NCBI GenBank assembly: GCA_001567505.1
Contig: LLEU01000057.1
Coordinates: 1 to 49,972 of the forward strand
Origin: Acidobacteria bacterium OLB17
Lineage (GTDB): Bacteria > Acidobacteriota > Blastocatellia > Pyrinomonadales > Pyrinomonadaceae
DNA: 49,972 nucleotides
Reading direction: 5' to 3'
How positions within the stretch are numbered: position 1 is the first letter of the stretch; the number at the start of each line of letters is the position of its first letter. Below are positions 16,850-25,834 of the stretch, piece after piece. Below the pieces are notes generated by a model. It did not search any database and was not told where the DNA came from. It worked only from the letters and a program-made list of their open reading frames with translations. Position numbers and translations under genes: made by a program.

Positions 16850-17413
16850 ATGTCCGTAAATTGGATGACCGATGCCGATGCGGCGCTGAGCAACGCCGCT
16901 GACGCAGATCGCCCTCTGCTCATAGATTTTAGTGCGGCTCCGGGCTGAGGAGCGTGCGCGAGGCTCGAAAAAGAGTCTTACGGAGATGCCGGTCTGGCGT
17001 CTTACATCAACGAGAATTTCATTTCGCTTTCGGTACACATAAAGGAGAATCCAAAGAACTTCCATCGCTTCGACGCGCTGTGGACACCGACCGTTCTAGT
17101 AATGGATCCGAACGGAAAAGAACGCTCCCGCCTCGAAGGCTACCTAAAGAAGGACGACTTCAATGCATTTCTGATAATGGGGCTTGCGCGGGTCGCCTTT
17201 TCGAGGAAGGATTGGCCCGCGGCCGAGCAATACTATTCCGAAGCAAGGGCCAAATTCCCTCGCTCGCAGTTCGCCGCCGAAGCGGCCTATTGGGAAGCCG
17301 TTACCAAATACAAAGCCGGAAGCCCGGAGGCTCTCGGTGCTGTCGCGAAATTCTTTCAGGATAATTACAAGGACAGCATCTGGGCAGAAAAATCGCTGCC
17401 GTGGCTCCGCTAG
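16850..17413 (+). CDS. Thioredoxin-fold protein with in-frame TGA: probable selenoprotein (UxxC)
   Basis: If TGA at 16946-16948 (codon 33) is read as selenocysteine, a continuous 187-residue protein results. A thioredoxin-like strand LLIDFSAAPG leads into Sec33-Gly-Ala-Cys36, which sits where thioredoxins have CxxC. ARLEKESYGD then follows, like the active-site helix. TPTVLVMDPNGKE supplies the cis-Pro loop and the next strand (about 78-90). The C-terminal half (about 100-170) is helical and TPR-like (AAEQYYSEARAKFP). GGAGG lies 7 nt before ATG 16850. The frame has no other stop, and translation stays protein-like on both sides of the TGA. A SECIS-like hairpin follows the TGA. A function in thiol-disulfide or peroxide chemistry is likely. 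The alternatives are a Cys-to-stop mutation or a base error. There is no signal peptide, so it is cytoplasmic. Confidence 0.78.
16949..16983 (+). promoter_or_regulatory. Putative bacterial SECIS hairpin
   Basis: Eighteen bases after the in-frame TGA begins the loop GAAAAA (16967-16972). It is closed by GAGGCUC (16960-16966) pairing with GAGUCUU (16973-16979), seven pairs including two G-U. After one mismatch, two more C-G pairs extend the stem (16957-16958 with 16981-16982). The distance and a G at the start of the loop fit the usual bacterial SECIS layout. The fit is by eye only. Confidence 0.5.
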
Positions 17414-17436
17414 AGCTTTGATAACATAATGAAATG

Positions 17437-17467
17437 CGGCTCGGCCTTTAGCCGGGCCGTTTTTTTT
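17437..17467 (+). terminator. Intrinsic terminator after the selenoprotein candidate
   Basis: CGGCTCGGC (17437-17445) pairs with GCCGGGCCG (17451-17459), one G-U, with loop CTTTA. Eight T residues follow. It lies 23 bp after the stop. Confidence 0.9.
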
Positions 17468-17564
17468 CGTCTGCCAGAAAGCGCCTGCGGCGGTTCGCAG
17501 TAAAGATTTACAAATCTTTGCACAATTTACAATTTCCAGAAGAATTGAGCCCAGAGCCTGTGCG

Positions 17565-17570
17565 TATAAT
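17565..17570 (+). promoter_or_regulatory. -10 box upstream of the small secreted protein
   Basis: A perfect TATAAT lies 46 bp before the ATG at 17616. The -35 is poor (GAATTG at 17542-17547, 17-bp spacing). An AAAGATTT/AAATCTTT hairpin lies upstream at 17502-17519. Confidence 0.45.
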
Positions 17571-17615
17571 CCCAGAATGTGGACCCGATCTTAATATTCA
17601 GAAGGAAGAAAGGAA

Positions 17616-18145
17616 ATGAAAAAGATTCTCTTTGCAGTATTCACAATCGCCATTTTCACGGCCGCCGCGATGGCTCAGAATGCAGATTATTCGGGGGACT
17701 GGAAACTTGACGTCTCGAGATCTCAGTTGAATCCAAAAGCGGGGATCGAATCGATGACGCTCGCCGTCAAGCAAACGGAAAAGGAGCTAACCGTAACGAA
17801 AACGACGAAGCGTCAACAGCAGGAAGGCTCGCAGGCGGCCGCGGTATGAGTCTGCGGTTCGGCGGCGACGGGACGAGCGTCTTTTCGCTTGACGCAACAG
17901 ACCTGAGATCCGAGACCGAAACCCCTATGGGTGCCGTTCCAGTCATCCGCAACGGCAAAAAACAATCGGACGGCTCCCTCGTCCTATCGACAAATATCAC
18001 CCTTGTAACACCTAACGGCGCCATGACCCTGACAACCAACGAGCATTGGGTACTGTCGGCCGACGGAAAGACCTTGACCGTCAAACGCGACCTCATATCG
18101 CCACGCGGAACGACCACCGACACTTTCGTTTATTCAAAGAGTTAA
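17616..18145 (+). pseudogene. Small secreted protein split by a single-base frameshift
   Basis: The first frame (17616-17849) begins with a signal peptide (MKKILFAVFTIAIFTAAAMA). It continues with SGDWKLDVSRSQL and KQTEKELTVTKTTKR, then stops. The rest lies in another frame to 18145 and ends in WVLSADGKTLTVKRDLISP. Read upstream of its ATG, that second frame gives GGRGM then SLRFGGDGT, which looks like a glycine-rich linker of the same protein. This suggests one gene of about 176 residues with a one-base shift near 17828-17840. The alternative is two genes overlapping by ATGA. A strong Shine-Dalgarno (AAGGAAGAAAGGAA) precedes 17616. The fold may be a small beta-sandwich; function is unknown. 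Confidence 0.7.
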
Positions 18146-18170
18146 GACCTGGCGTATTAAGTAAGGATCA

Positions 18171-18204
18171 AAGGCGGCTTAGCGACGGCCGCCTTTTCTC
18201 TTTT
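18171..18204 (+). terminator. Intrinsic terminator
   Basis: AAGGCGGC (18171-18178) pairs with GCCGCCTT (18188-18195), followed by TTCTCTTTT. It lies 26 bp after the small secreted gene and just before the convergent DHH gene ends. Confidence 0.8.
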
Positions 18205-18205
18205 C

Positions 18206-19165
18206 TCAGTCAGGGAATTGGAGTTCGCTGATGATCTCGTTCATATAGCGGCGGCCGAGTTCGACGTCCTCGGGGCGAAGCGAAACGGCACCCACGACGG
18301 CGTGGCCGCCGCCTCCATAGCGTTCGCAGATCTCGGCGATGTTGTGCGTTCTCGGCCGTGGTGCCCATGGATTCGAGCCGACGGAGATCTTCGTCCGGAA
18401 CGGGCTCTTGCTGAGCGAAACGACGTACGTCACTTCCGGGTGATAGTAATACGGAATGAACTTGTTGTAGCCAGCAACGTCAGTATCCGAAAGGTCAAAG
18501 CTTACGACGCCGCGGTCCGCGGCCGCACGCTGCTTGATAAGTTCGGCGGTTGCCCAGTGCGTCTCGAGGATCGGAGCAAGTTTGGCCTGAATAGCATCAC
18601 TCTTGACGATCTCATCAAGCGTCCTCACCGTAAGCATCTTTATGATCTCTTCGACGAACGTCGGATCTTCTTCACCCTCGATCACCTGCATCAGCTTTAA
18701 CGCGGAAGACCGGAGCTCGACGCATTGAGCGGGCGATTCGTAGAGAGCGCCGTCAATTATGTGCGCCCAATGGACGAGCTCGTCGAGCGAAGGATCGCTA
18801 AAACCGAACTTCTCGCCGGCGATGCGTGCGATGAACTCGGCGCACGACTTGCTTGTCGTATCGAGGAACTTGCGGCCCGAAGTGTCGGCAAGAAAGTGAG
18901 CTTCATCCTCGGGCGTCAAGAACGCCGACTGGTGATGGTCGAACCACCACGTCAAACGCTCATCGGCACAATACTTAAAATCGACGATCGCGTTCTCATC
19001 GCCGTCAAACTGCTCTCGGTCAAAGGCGTTCCCCGCACGGTGCATCGTCGGCGTGTAGGCAACTTCGGCTCCCGGAGCGATCGCAGTCGTGTAGAACTTT
19101 GTGAAGATCGCGGCCGAAGAAACGCCGTCAAAGCAGTTACCGTGATAGAGGATGCGAAGTTTCAT
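18206..19165 (-). CDS. DHH/DHHA1 family phosphoesterase
   Basis: The 319-residue protein has the two-domain DHH layout. The N-terminal domain holds YHGNCFDGVSSA (variant motif I with Asn-Cys before FDG), IVDFKYCA, and the signature DHHQS near residue 85. The C-terminal DHHA1 domain has GGGGHAVVGAVS near 292-303. These are Mn-dependent phosphoesterases that cleave short nucleic acids, cyclic dinucleotides or phosphoester bonds. The NC.DG variant of motif I is shared by a subfamily whose substrate I cannot name. I start at ATG 19165, where motif I follows at the usual distance; a TTG at 19192 is possible. The gene is divergent from the GNAT operon. Confidence 0.85.
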   Translation of the reverse strand: MKLRILYHGNCFDGVSSAAIFTKFYTTAIAPGAEVAYTPTMHRAGNAFDREQFDGDENAIVDFKYCADERLTWWFDHHQSAFLTPEDEAHFLADTSGRKFLDTTSKSCAEFIARIAGEKFGFSDPSLDELVHWAHIIDGALYESPAQCVELRSSALKLMQVIEGEEDPTFVEEIIKMLTVRTLDEIVKSDAIQAKLAPILETHWATAELIKQRAAADRGVVSFDLSDTDVAGYNKFIPYYYHPEVTYVVSLSKSPFRTKISVGSNPWAPRPRTHNIAEICERYGGGGHAVVGAVSLRPEDVELGRRYMNEIISELQFPD

Positions 19166-19244
19166 ATAATAGATCTCAATGCCAAAGGGCAAAACATTTT
19201 AGGCTAGAGGAGAGACGGCCGTTCGTCAAGGAGGCTTGAGTTAG

Positions 19245-19691
19245 TTGCAGATCCGAAAGGCACACGGCGAGGATACGGGATCACTCGTCAAATTCAATCA
19301 AGCAATGGCGTTCGAGACCGAAGGAAAGACGCTCGATCGCGAAGTGCTTGCCGCAGGCGTGAAGGCAGTCTTCGGGGATGAAGATCGCGGCTTTTACGTC
19401 GTTGCAGAAGAGGAGGGCGAGATCGTCGGCGGCCTTCTCGTCACGCGTGAATGGAGCGATTGGCGCAACGCTTGGTTCTGGTGGATCCAAAGCGTCTATG
19501 TGATCCCGGAAGCACGCGGCAAAGGCGTGTATAGCAAGCTTTCGAAATTCGTGCGAACGATGGCGGTCGAGGCGGGAAACGTCTGCGGCATCAGGCTTTA
19601 CGTCGAGAAGGAGAATAATGTCGCACAGGCGGTCTATCAGCGGCTCGGAATGCACGAGACCGAATACCTGATGTACGAGCAAACCCTATGA
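19245..19691 (+). CDS. GNAT-family N-acetyltransferase
   Basis: The 148-residue protein is a complete GNAT domain. Strands lead to YVVAEEEGEIVGGLLVT, then WWIQSVYVIPEARGKGVYSKL, whose R.GKG loop binds the pyrophosphate of acetyl-CoA (about residues 90-100). The C-terminal NNVAQAVYQRLGM is typical of motif B. The start is TTG 19245; AAGGAGG at 19228-19234 gives the right spacing and no ATG or GTG fits. The stop overlaps the next start by ATGA. It is first in a three-gene coupled operon. The acceptor substrate is unknown. Confidence 0.88.
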   Translation: MQIRKAHGEDTGSLVKFNQAMAFETEGKTLDREVLAAGVKAVFGDEDRGFYVVAEEEGEIVGGLLVTREWSDWRNAWFWWIQSVYVIPEARGKGVYSKLSKFVRTMAVEAGNVCGIRLYVEKENNVAQAVYQRLGMHETEYLMYEQTL

Positions 19692-19975
19692 CGCGTATCA
19701 CAGAAGCTGAATTTGCGCGGATCGTTGACGGCATCGTCAAAGATCGCGAAACGATAATCCAGCATAATCCGCTCGGCACACGCGAAGAGATCCTTCTTTG
19801 GATGCTGCTCGCCACGCTTTTCAGCTATCTGAGCCTGAGCGAGATCGAAACACCTTGTTTTTCAGGTTCGGTCGATGCGGCGACGTATCGCGAAGCGGTC
19901 GGTTTTGTACTGAATAAGCGAAAAGCCACCGACTTTGACCACGAACAATACCTCGACCGCTTTGTGAACTTATGA
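19688..19975 (+). CDS. Conserved-looking small hypothetical protein
   Basis: The 95-residue protein is probably soluble. It is mostly helical, with a moderately hydrophobic stretch (about 36-50, LLWMLLATLFSYLSL). I recognise no motif. Both ends overlap neighbouring genes by four bases (ATGA with the GNAT gene and with the MBL gene), which strongly supports that it is a real, co-translated gene. A role linked to the acetyltransferase or hydrolase is inference. Confidence 0.75.
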   Translation: MTRITEAEFARIVDGIVKDRETIIQHNPLGTREEILLWMLLATLFSYLSLSEIETPCFSGSVDAATYREAVGFVLNKRKATDFDHEQYLDRFVNL

Positions 19976-20664
19976 AGATCGATCGCTTTACTCAAACCCC
20001 GTTTCAGCAGAATACGCGTGTAGTCAGCTGCGAGAACACGCGACAGGCGATCTGCATCGATCCCGGCGAACAGAGTTCTGCCCTCGAAGATCATATTCGA
20101 TCGAACGGACTCGGCCTCATCGCGATCGCACTCACTCACGGACACCTCGACCACGTTGGCGGGACCGCCGCGCTTCATCGGGCCTTTCCCGAGGCCGAGA
20201 TCATTATCCACGAGCAGGACGAAGAGCTTTATTTTGCATTGCAAAAGCAGCCGCTTTTTATGGGGATCCGGCCGGAGCAGCTATCGCTTCTCGGACTCGA
20301 TTACGAGGCACCGCCGCGGCCGACTCGAAATTGGCAGGACGGCGAGATCTTTGAGGTAGGCGATCTGCGGTTCTCCGTTCGACACTCTCCCGGACACACG
20401 CGTGGCCACGTCGTCCTTGCGGAAACCGCCGAAAAGGTGGTCTTCGTAGGGGACTGCCTCTTCGAGAATTCGATCGGACGCACCGACCTTCCGGGCGGCG
20501 ATCACGCTCAACTCCTGGATTCGATCGCACGAAATATCCTTTCGCTTGACGACGATGTGAAGGTTTACTCCGGCCACGGACCGGTCACGACCGTCGGCCG
20601 CGAACGCCGACACAACCCGTTCCTGAACGGCACGTATCAACTCGAACGCGGTCGATTTATTTAG
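19972..20664 (+). CDS. Metallo-beta-lactamase fold hydrolase (glyoxalase II-like)
   Basis: The 230-residue protein carries all MBL metal motifs. These are THGHLDHVGG (about 55-64), HSPGHTRGHV (about 137-146), FVGDCLFENSIGRTD (about 159-173) and the C-terminal SGHGPVTTVGRER. This arrangement, with GRTDLPGGD, is typical of small glyoxalase II-like hydrolases that cleave thioesters such as acylglutathione or related thiols. The substrate here is not proven. It is last in the operon after GNAT and the 95-residue protein, starting within an ATGA overlap. Its end overlaps the convergent membrane-protein gene by 8 bp. Confidence 0.9.
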   Translation: MKIDRFTQTPFQQNTRVVSCENTRQAICIDPGEQSSALEDHIRSNGLGLIAIALTHGHLDHVGGTAALHRAFPEAEIIIHEQDEELYFALQKQPLFMGIRPEQLSLLGLDYEAPPRPTRNWQDGEIFEVGDLRFSVRHSPGHTRGHVVLAETAEKVVFVGDCLFENSIGRTDLPGGDHAQLLDSIARNILSLDDDVKVYSGHGPVTTVGRERRHNPFLNGTYQLERGRFI

Positions 20665-22448
20665 CTGCCTGAGGCTGGAATTTTGGCTTCAGCCGATAGA
20701 CGCGGAACTCACCTGTGGTGGTTCCGCCGTCATATTCGTACCAACGCTGCAGGTTGCTTAGTACGGGTTCGTCCTGCGCGGGCAGAATAACGCTGTCAAC
20801 GATCGGTTCTGACGCCTGCTTCTCACCGAACGCCGCACAGAAGGCGGCAAACTCAACGGTTGCGGCTCGTATCTCAGCAGCGGTCAGCGGATGCCCTCCA
20901 GAGAGTGCGGGCAAGGCCCTGTCGGGGCCGAAAACTGGTGCTACAACATCGAAGGTGTTGGCCCGAAGTTCTTTCTTAAGTTCATCTGCCGAGAAACCGG
21001 AGTAATACAGATAAGTGTAGTAAAGCCTTTTATTCTCCGCAGGCTCGACGTGGCCCGCGGACGGAAGGTGCGGAGCCCACAGAGGCCGTGCGGTCGAGAA
21101 GGTCGGGATCGCATCCGCAGTTATCGAATTGGTAGCAAGGATCACATTTACGCGTTCGCCGCCTTTTGCCGCTTCCCGAATTGCTGGAACCGAAAGATCC
21201 CGTATCTCAGTCGGAATCGCATTTATCCGCGTCGCCGAGACACTCTCGGCCATGCCCCATAGCGCCCGCCGCGATCGCACAATAAGTTGTAGCTTTCTTA
21301 AAGCCGGCCGAGGCCGTATCACCCTTTCGGACAATGTCGATCAACAGCCAGATCGCAATTCCGACAAGATAGTTGGCAATAAATACGTCAAAATGTATGG
21401 GCTGGAGCGTTTTACCGGTTATGACCTGCTGTTCTAGAAGGAGTACGGGCGTTAAGCCAAGCGAGATCACAAACAGCCATTTCTCGTCTCCGGCGGCCGC
21501 TGCCCTTGCCCTTATCACGAATGCCGCAATGGTCGACAGCACACCAAGTACCAGCGGCACCGAAGAAAGGATCGGCGCGTGCGTAGAGGTCATTAGGTTG
21601 ACCGTGTCCGCATGATCAGACCGCGAGACTATCAAAACGCCATAAGGGACGAGCGCAAATGCAGCAAAGACGGCGACTACGGCTCCTGTCTCTAACGCCC
21701 GCCGTCTCTTTTCTTTTGAGAATAGAGCCGCTGCCGCTAGAAACAGTCCGGCCCAGCACAACGCCGTCGTCCAGAGATACAAGTACGTGAATACAAGGAC
21801 GGCAAACGCCCCTCCGGCGAAAACGCTTATGAGAAGACGCTTTTTGAAGGCTGCGGCACGGAGGGCCGAGATGACAAGGCCGCAAAACACAAAGAAAACA
21901 GGAAACCCCAGAGCAGGCTGATAGCGCCTCGCGAACGGAAAAAAATCCACCGTAACGCCGAACCCCAGCATCCGTCGTATCTCTCCTTCACCTGCCAGTA
22001 GGGCTCCTAAACAGAGGATCACGACCGTCCCAGCCGCCGCGAACAACGCGTCTCCGCACACTAACCTCAGAAGGAAAAATACAGCGGCGGCCGCAAGTAT
22101 GCCGACAAGAACGGATAGAAGCAGAAACGCGTTCGACGCGGAAATTCCCAATATTCTTGCAGGAACGGCGATCACATAAGCGGGAATGAACTGTATTGAA
22201 TAGATGGATTCGGTGCCTGTATCATCGACGGCGAGGAATGGATCGTTCCGCCGCGGCCTTCCCTCAATGAGCGAATTCACATATGCCGAGTATGCCGTCT
22301 CGTCATAATTCGAGGCGGCATAAGCGCCGTTCCAGCCTGAACCTGCGGCCATCCACAAATTTATCTGCGGATACAAGAGGAGAAAGGCCATGACCAAGGC
22401 CGGGATCAGGGCGTACTTCCAATCGGTGCGCGAGATACATGACGGCAT
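20657..22448 (-). pseudogene. Multi-pass membrane protein split by a frameshift
   Basis: The first frame, from ATG 22448, has about ten hydrophobic helices, starting WKYALIPALVMAFLLLYPQ. A polar loop (SNYDETAYSAYVNSL) after helix 1 and the overall plan resemble polytopic glycosyltransferase-C or uncharacterised sugar/polymer membrane proteins. The frame ends near 21207 after an unnatural tail. The expected continuation (ALWGMAESVSATRINAIP and onward to a soluble domain ending QPQAAK at 20657) is in another frame. The shift lies near 21255-21272, and one missing base would restore about 600 residues. The soluble C-terminal part (about 200 residues) has no motif I know. Function is unknown. Confidence 0.75.
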
Positions 22449-22468
22449 AATTTTGGAGAACCGGCCAG

Positions 22469-22488
22469 AAAAAAGGGGCAGCAGCCCC
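22469..22488 (-). terminator. Intrinsic terminator of fbaB
   Basis: On the minus strand GGGGC-TGCT-GCCCC is followed by six T (A6 at 22469-22474 on the plus strand). It lies about 50 bp after the fbaB stop and upstream of the membrane-protein start. Confidence 0.8.
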
Positions 22489-22538
22489 AATGGCCGCAAC
22501 CCCTAAAGTATAACAGCACTTTCGTGCGGTGTTCGCCC

Positions 22539-23606
22539 TTAAGCGACGGTGATCTCGTTCGAGAGATAGACGTCTTGGATCGCGTTGAGGAGTTCGACGC
22601 CTTCGGCCATCGGGCGTTGGAAGGCCTTGCGTCCGGAGATCAGGCCGGTTCCGCCTCCGCGTTTATTGATGATCGCCGTGCGGACTGCCGCGGCGAGGTC
22701 GCCTGCACCTTTTGATTCTCCGCCCGAATTGATCAGCCCGCATCGGCCCATAAAGCAGTTCGCGACCTGATAGCGCACAAGGTCGATGGGGTTGTCGGTG
22801 GTAAGTTTCTCGTAAACGAGCGGGCTTGTTTTGCCGTAGCTGCCGTTCTTATTCATCGCGAGATAGCCGCCATTTCGTTCGGGCAATTTCTGCTTGATGA
22901 TGTCGGCCTGGATCGTAACGCCGAGGTGGTTTGCCTGGCCTGTAAGGTCGGCGGCCGTGTGCATATCGCCCTCAGGCGTCTTAAAAGCAGGATTTCGGAG
23001 ATAGCACCACAGGATCGTCGCCATTCCGAGTTCGTGTGCGTACGCGAATGCCTCCGCGACCTCGGTGATCTGCCTTGTTGACTCTTCCGAACCAAAATAG
23101 ACCGTTGCGCCGACCGCCGCTGCACCCATATCACGCGCCTGATCGACCGTGCCGAACATCACCTGATCGAACTTGTTCGGATAGGTAAGAAGCTCGTTAT
23201 GGTTGATCTTTACTACGAAGGGGATCTTGTGTGCGTATTTGCGAGCCATGAGCCCGAGCACGCCGAACGTCGACGCCACGGCGTTGCATCCGCCTTCGAT
23301 CGCGAGCTTTACGATGTTCTCAGGGTCGAAATACTGCGGGTTAGGCGCGAACGACGCTCCGGCGGAATGCTCAATTCCCTGGTCAACCGGCAGGATCGAC
23401 AAATATCCGGTACCTGCCAGGCGTCCGTGGCCGTAGATCGCCTGCAAGTTCCTAAGAACGTTGGGATTGCGGTCGGAATTCACCCAGACGCGATCGATGA
23501 AATCGCCGCCCGGCAATTGCAGATCGTCCTTCGAGATCGTCTTCGAGACGTGGTTTAAAAGCGAGTCGGCTTCATCGCCGAGTAATTCTCTGAAATTTAC
23601 GGTCAT
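22539..23606 (-). CDS. fbaB: Class I fructose-bisphosphate aldolase (FbaB/DhnA type)
   Basis: The 355-residue protein matches the archaeal-type class I aldolase family. Recognisable parts are [14 protein letters not shown] near residue 75, [11 protein letters not shown] near 139-149, [11 protein letters not shown] near 238 (candidate Schiff-base Lys region) and the phosphate-binding [11 protein letters not shown] near 300. It reversibly cleaves fructose-1,6-bisphosphate to dihydroxyacetone phosphate and glyceraldehyde-3-phosphate in glycolysis/gluconeogenesis, in the cytoplasm. AGGACA lies just before the ATG. It is a single-gene unit with its own terminator. Confidence 0.95.
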   Translation of the reverse strand: MTVNFRELLGDEADSLLNHVSKTISKDDLQLPGGDFIDRVWVNSDRNPNVLRNLQAIYGHGRLAGTGYLSILPVDQGIEHSAGASFAPNPQYFDPENIVKLAIEGGCNAVASTFGVLGLMARKYAHKIPFVVKINHNELLTYPNKFDQVMFGTVDQARDMGAAAVGATVYFGSEESTRQITEVAEAFAYAHELGMATILWCYLRNPAFKTPEGDMHTAADLTGQANHLGVTIQADIIKQKLPERNGGYLAMNKNGSYGKTSPLVYEKLTTDNPIDLVRYQVANCFMGRCGLINSGGESKGAGDLAAAVRTAIINKRGGGTGLISGRKAFQRPMAEGVELLNAIQDVYLSNEITVA

Positions 23607-23700
23607 TTGTCCTGAAAGGCCTCCTACGCCCTTTTAGCGCAATGGTATTAAATCCTATATGCTATCATAACTCTTCTCGGAAAGCGTCCGCTCGCTAAAG

Positions 23701-23719
23701 GTTCGGTCGCCGACCGAAC
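23701..23719. repeat. Perfect 9-bp inverted repeat before the DUF3857 cluster
   Basis: GTTCGGTCG and CGACCGAAC flank one C. It lies in the 209-bp divergent region between fbaB (minus) and the first DUF3857 gene (plus). It may be a regulator-binding site; no T-tract is present. Confidence 0.6.
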
Positions 23720-23815
23720 AGGTGCTGGAAAATTCCCTGTTGCATCGGCTTGATCGTCGGTCGCAAACTCAGTCAAAACGTCACTATCCTTCGAAAGAAG
23801 CGGTTTTTTAGATAG

Positions 23816-25828
23816 ATGTTCCGTAGAAAACACTCCTCACGCGGCCATTTACTGTTCGCAGCATTCCTTCTGTTCCCCTTTGCCGGTATGCTCGCGGCAC
23901 AGGAGCAGTCACCACAGTGGCGGCCGATCTCGCCTGCTGAGCTTCAGATGGCAAAGCCGCTGGTCGAACCCGATGCCGACGCTGAGGCCCTGATCTGGGA
24001 AGTCCGCATTGACGATAGTGATCGAAAGACACTCTCGAAGCGGAATTATGTCCGCGTCAAGGTCTTCAACGAGCGCGGCCGCGACCGTTTCGCGAAGTTC
24101 GATATTCCATACATAAAAGGAATCTCAGAGATCTCGGAGCTCGCGGCGCACGTCGTACGGCCCGACGGAACGACCACGGAGATCTCTGGAAACGATGTCT
24201 TCGAGCGCGACCTCGTTACGGCCAGAAAGTTGAAGGTCCGATCGAAGTCGTTTGCCGTCCCGAAGATCGAGCCGGGCGTCATCGTTGAGTATCAATTTAC
24301 CGAAACCGTCAAGTTCGGCACCCTAAACGGCAGTGAGCTCGACCTTCAAAAGGACATCCCCGTGCAGGTTCTCACTTATATCATCAAGCCGTACCAAAAT
24401 CGGAAGGTCATCGCCAGGTATTACAACACGCCGGCGGCCCATCCCGGTTTCGAAAATGACCGCGACGGCTTTTACCGACTTACCCTGCGAAATGTGCCTG
24501 CGTTCAAAGAAGAGAGATTTATGCCGCCGGACGCTGTGGTCAAACCTTACGTCGTTCTGTCGGTGGACAACTCATTCTTCGGCCTCTCGGCCGGCGTTCC
24601 CGATTCTAAGGCGTTCTGGTCCAGCGTGGCTATTTCAAATTCGTTCAAGCTTACGGCCTTAAAGAAACACCGCAAGGATGTGGATGAACTGACGGAGAAG
24701 GTGATCGCGGGAGCATCGACGCCTGAGGAGAAGCTTCGGCGGATCTATGATTTCTGTCAGCAGAAGATCACGAATACGTCTTATACCCCTTTGCGATCAG
24801 ACGACGAAACTTGGCGGGATGTCTTTGAAAAGAACTGGAAAGACATCGCCAAGAATGGCTCAGGAAGTGCATCGGCGACAAAGATAAACTTATTTTTCGG
24901 GGCAATGGCGGACGCTGCCGGCTTTGATATTCGGTGGGTCGAGGCAAGCCGGCGGAATCAGATCTTTATGAGTCCCGAGATGACCGACAGGTCTTTGATG
25001 ACCTTTGCCGGCATCGGTGTAGTTCTCAACGGAGAGAAGCGGCTCTTTGCTCCGGGCATAAAGTACGCTCCTTTCGGTGAATTGCCGTGGTACCGCGAAG
25101 GAGCAATAGCGACCTTCGTTGGAAGTGATACTTTCGGTTGGGGAAAGATCCCTATGTCCGCACCCGAGAAGAATCTCACAAAGCGTTCTGCAAAGCTCAC
25201 GCTTAGTGAGGACGGTACGCTTGAGGGCACCGTTTCGATCGAACTCTACGGCCTCGAGGCTCTCACATATAGGCAGAATTACTACGACGAAGATGCCGCG
25301 AAACGCTACGACGCCATAAAGTCCGAAGTAACCGCCCGCATCAGCAACGCCGAGGTAACCAATATCTCGATCGAGAATTTCGACGACACCTCGAAACCCG
25401 TTGTCCAGCGATATTCCATTAAGGTCCCGGGCTACGGCCAGCGAACGGGAAAGCGCATCTTCCTCCAACCCGACCTTTTTGAATACGGTTCTCAACCCTT
25501 CTTCGCCAGCACGACAAGGGTACACAACATTTTCTTTCAGAACCCGTGGTCGGAAAGGGATGAGATCGAGATCCTTCTCCCGGCAACCTTTGTCGCGGAC
25601 GGAGTACAGGTTCCGGAGCCGGTGGCCGACAAGCAGGGAGCGACCACCAACAAGATCGCCATTGAGGTCAAGACCGCCCCGCACGTCGTCCTTTTCTCGC
25701 GCGACCTGGTTGCCGGAAAAGATGGCAAATATCTCTATAAGGTGTCGGAATACGAATCCGTCAAATCGCTCTGGGATGCTATCCAGAAAGCAAATACAGT
25801 AACGATCACACTTAAGCTTAAGGAGTAA
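23816..25828 (+). CDS. Secreted DUF3857/transglutaminase-like protein, paralog 1 (no catalytic Cys)
   Basis: The 670-residue protein has a signal peptide (about 1-28). A DUF3857 domain follows, running from QWRPISPAELQMAKP to about residue 230, with VIVEYQFTE typical of the family. A transglutaminase-like region begins near 290 (KLRRIYDFCQQKI). Where active members have GDCKDKA, this one reads NGSGSASATK, so the nucleophile is missing and catalysis is unlikely. The C-terminal third is beta-rich and ends in a DUF3858-like fold. It should be periplasmic or on the cell surface. The gene starts a run of four related genes, 6 bp before paralog 2. Confidence 0.88.
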   Translation: MFRRKHSSRGHLLFAAFLLFPFAGMLAAQEQSPQWRPISPAELQMAKPLVEPDADAEALIWEVRIDDSDRKTLSKRNYVRVKVFNERGRDRFAKFDIPYIKGISEISELAAHVVRPDGTTTEISGNDVFERDLVTARKLKVRSKSFAVPKIEPGVIVEYQFTETVKFGTLNGSELDLQKDIPVQVLTYIIKPYQNRKVIARYYNTPAAHPGFENDRDGFYRLTLRNVPAFKEERFMPPDAVVKPYVVLSVDNSFFGLSAGVPDSKAFWSSVAISNSFKLTALKKHRKDVDELTEKVIAGASTPEEKLRRIYDFCQQKITNTSYTPLRSDDETWRDVFEKNWKDIAKNGSGSASATKINLFFGAMADAAGFDIRWVEASRRNQIFMSPEMTDRSLMTFAGIGVVLNGEKRLFAPGIKYAPFGELPWYREGAIATFVGSDTFGWGKIPMSAPEKNLTKRSAKLTLSEDGTLEGTVSIELYGLEALTYRQNYYDEDAAKRYDAIKSEVTARISNAEVTNISIENFDDTSKPVVQRYSIKVPGYGQRTGKRIFLQPDLFEYGSQPFFASTTRVHNIFFQNPWSERDEIEILLPATFVADGVQVPEPVADKQGATTNKIAIEVKTAPHVVLFSRDLVAGKDGKYLYKVSEYESVKSLWDAIQKANTVTITLKLKE

Positions 25829-25834
25829 AAGACA

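Noticed and set aside
16850..16948. Reading the thioredoxin-like gene as a pseudogene ended by TGA
   Set aside because: The stop falls exactly at the redox Cys position and the frame continues cleanly with a normal end. Sec decoding explains this better, although a base error is still possible.
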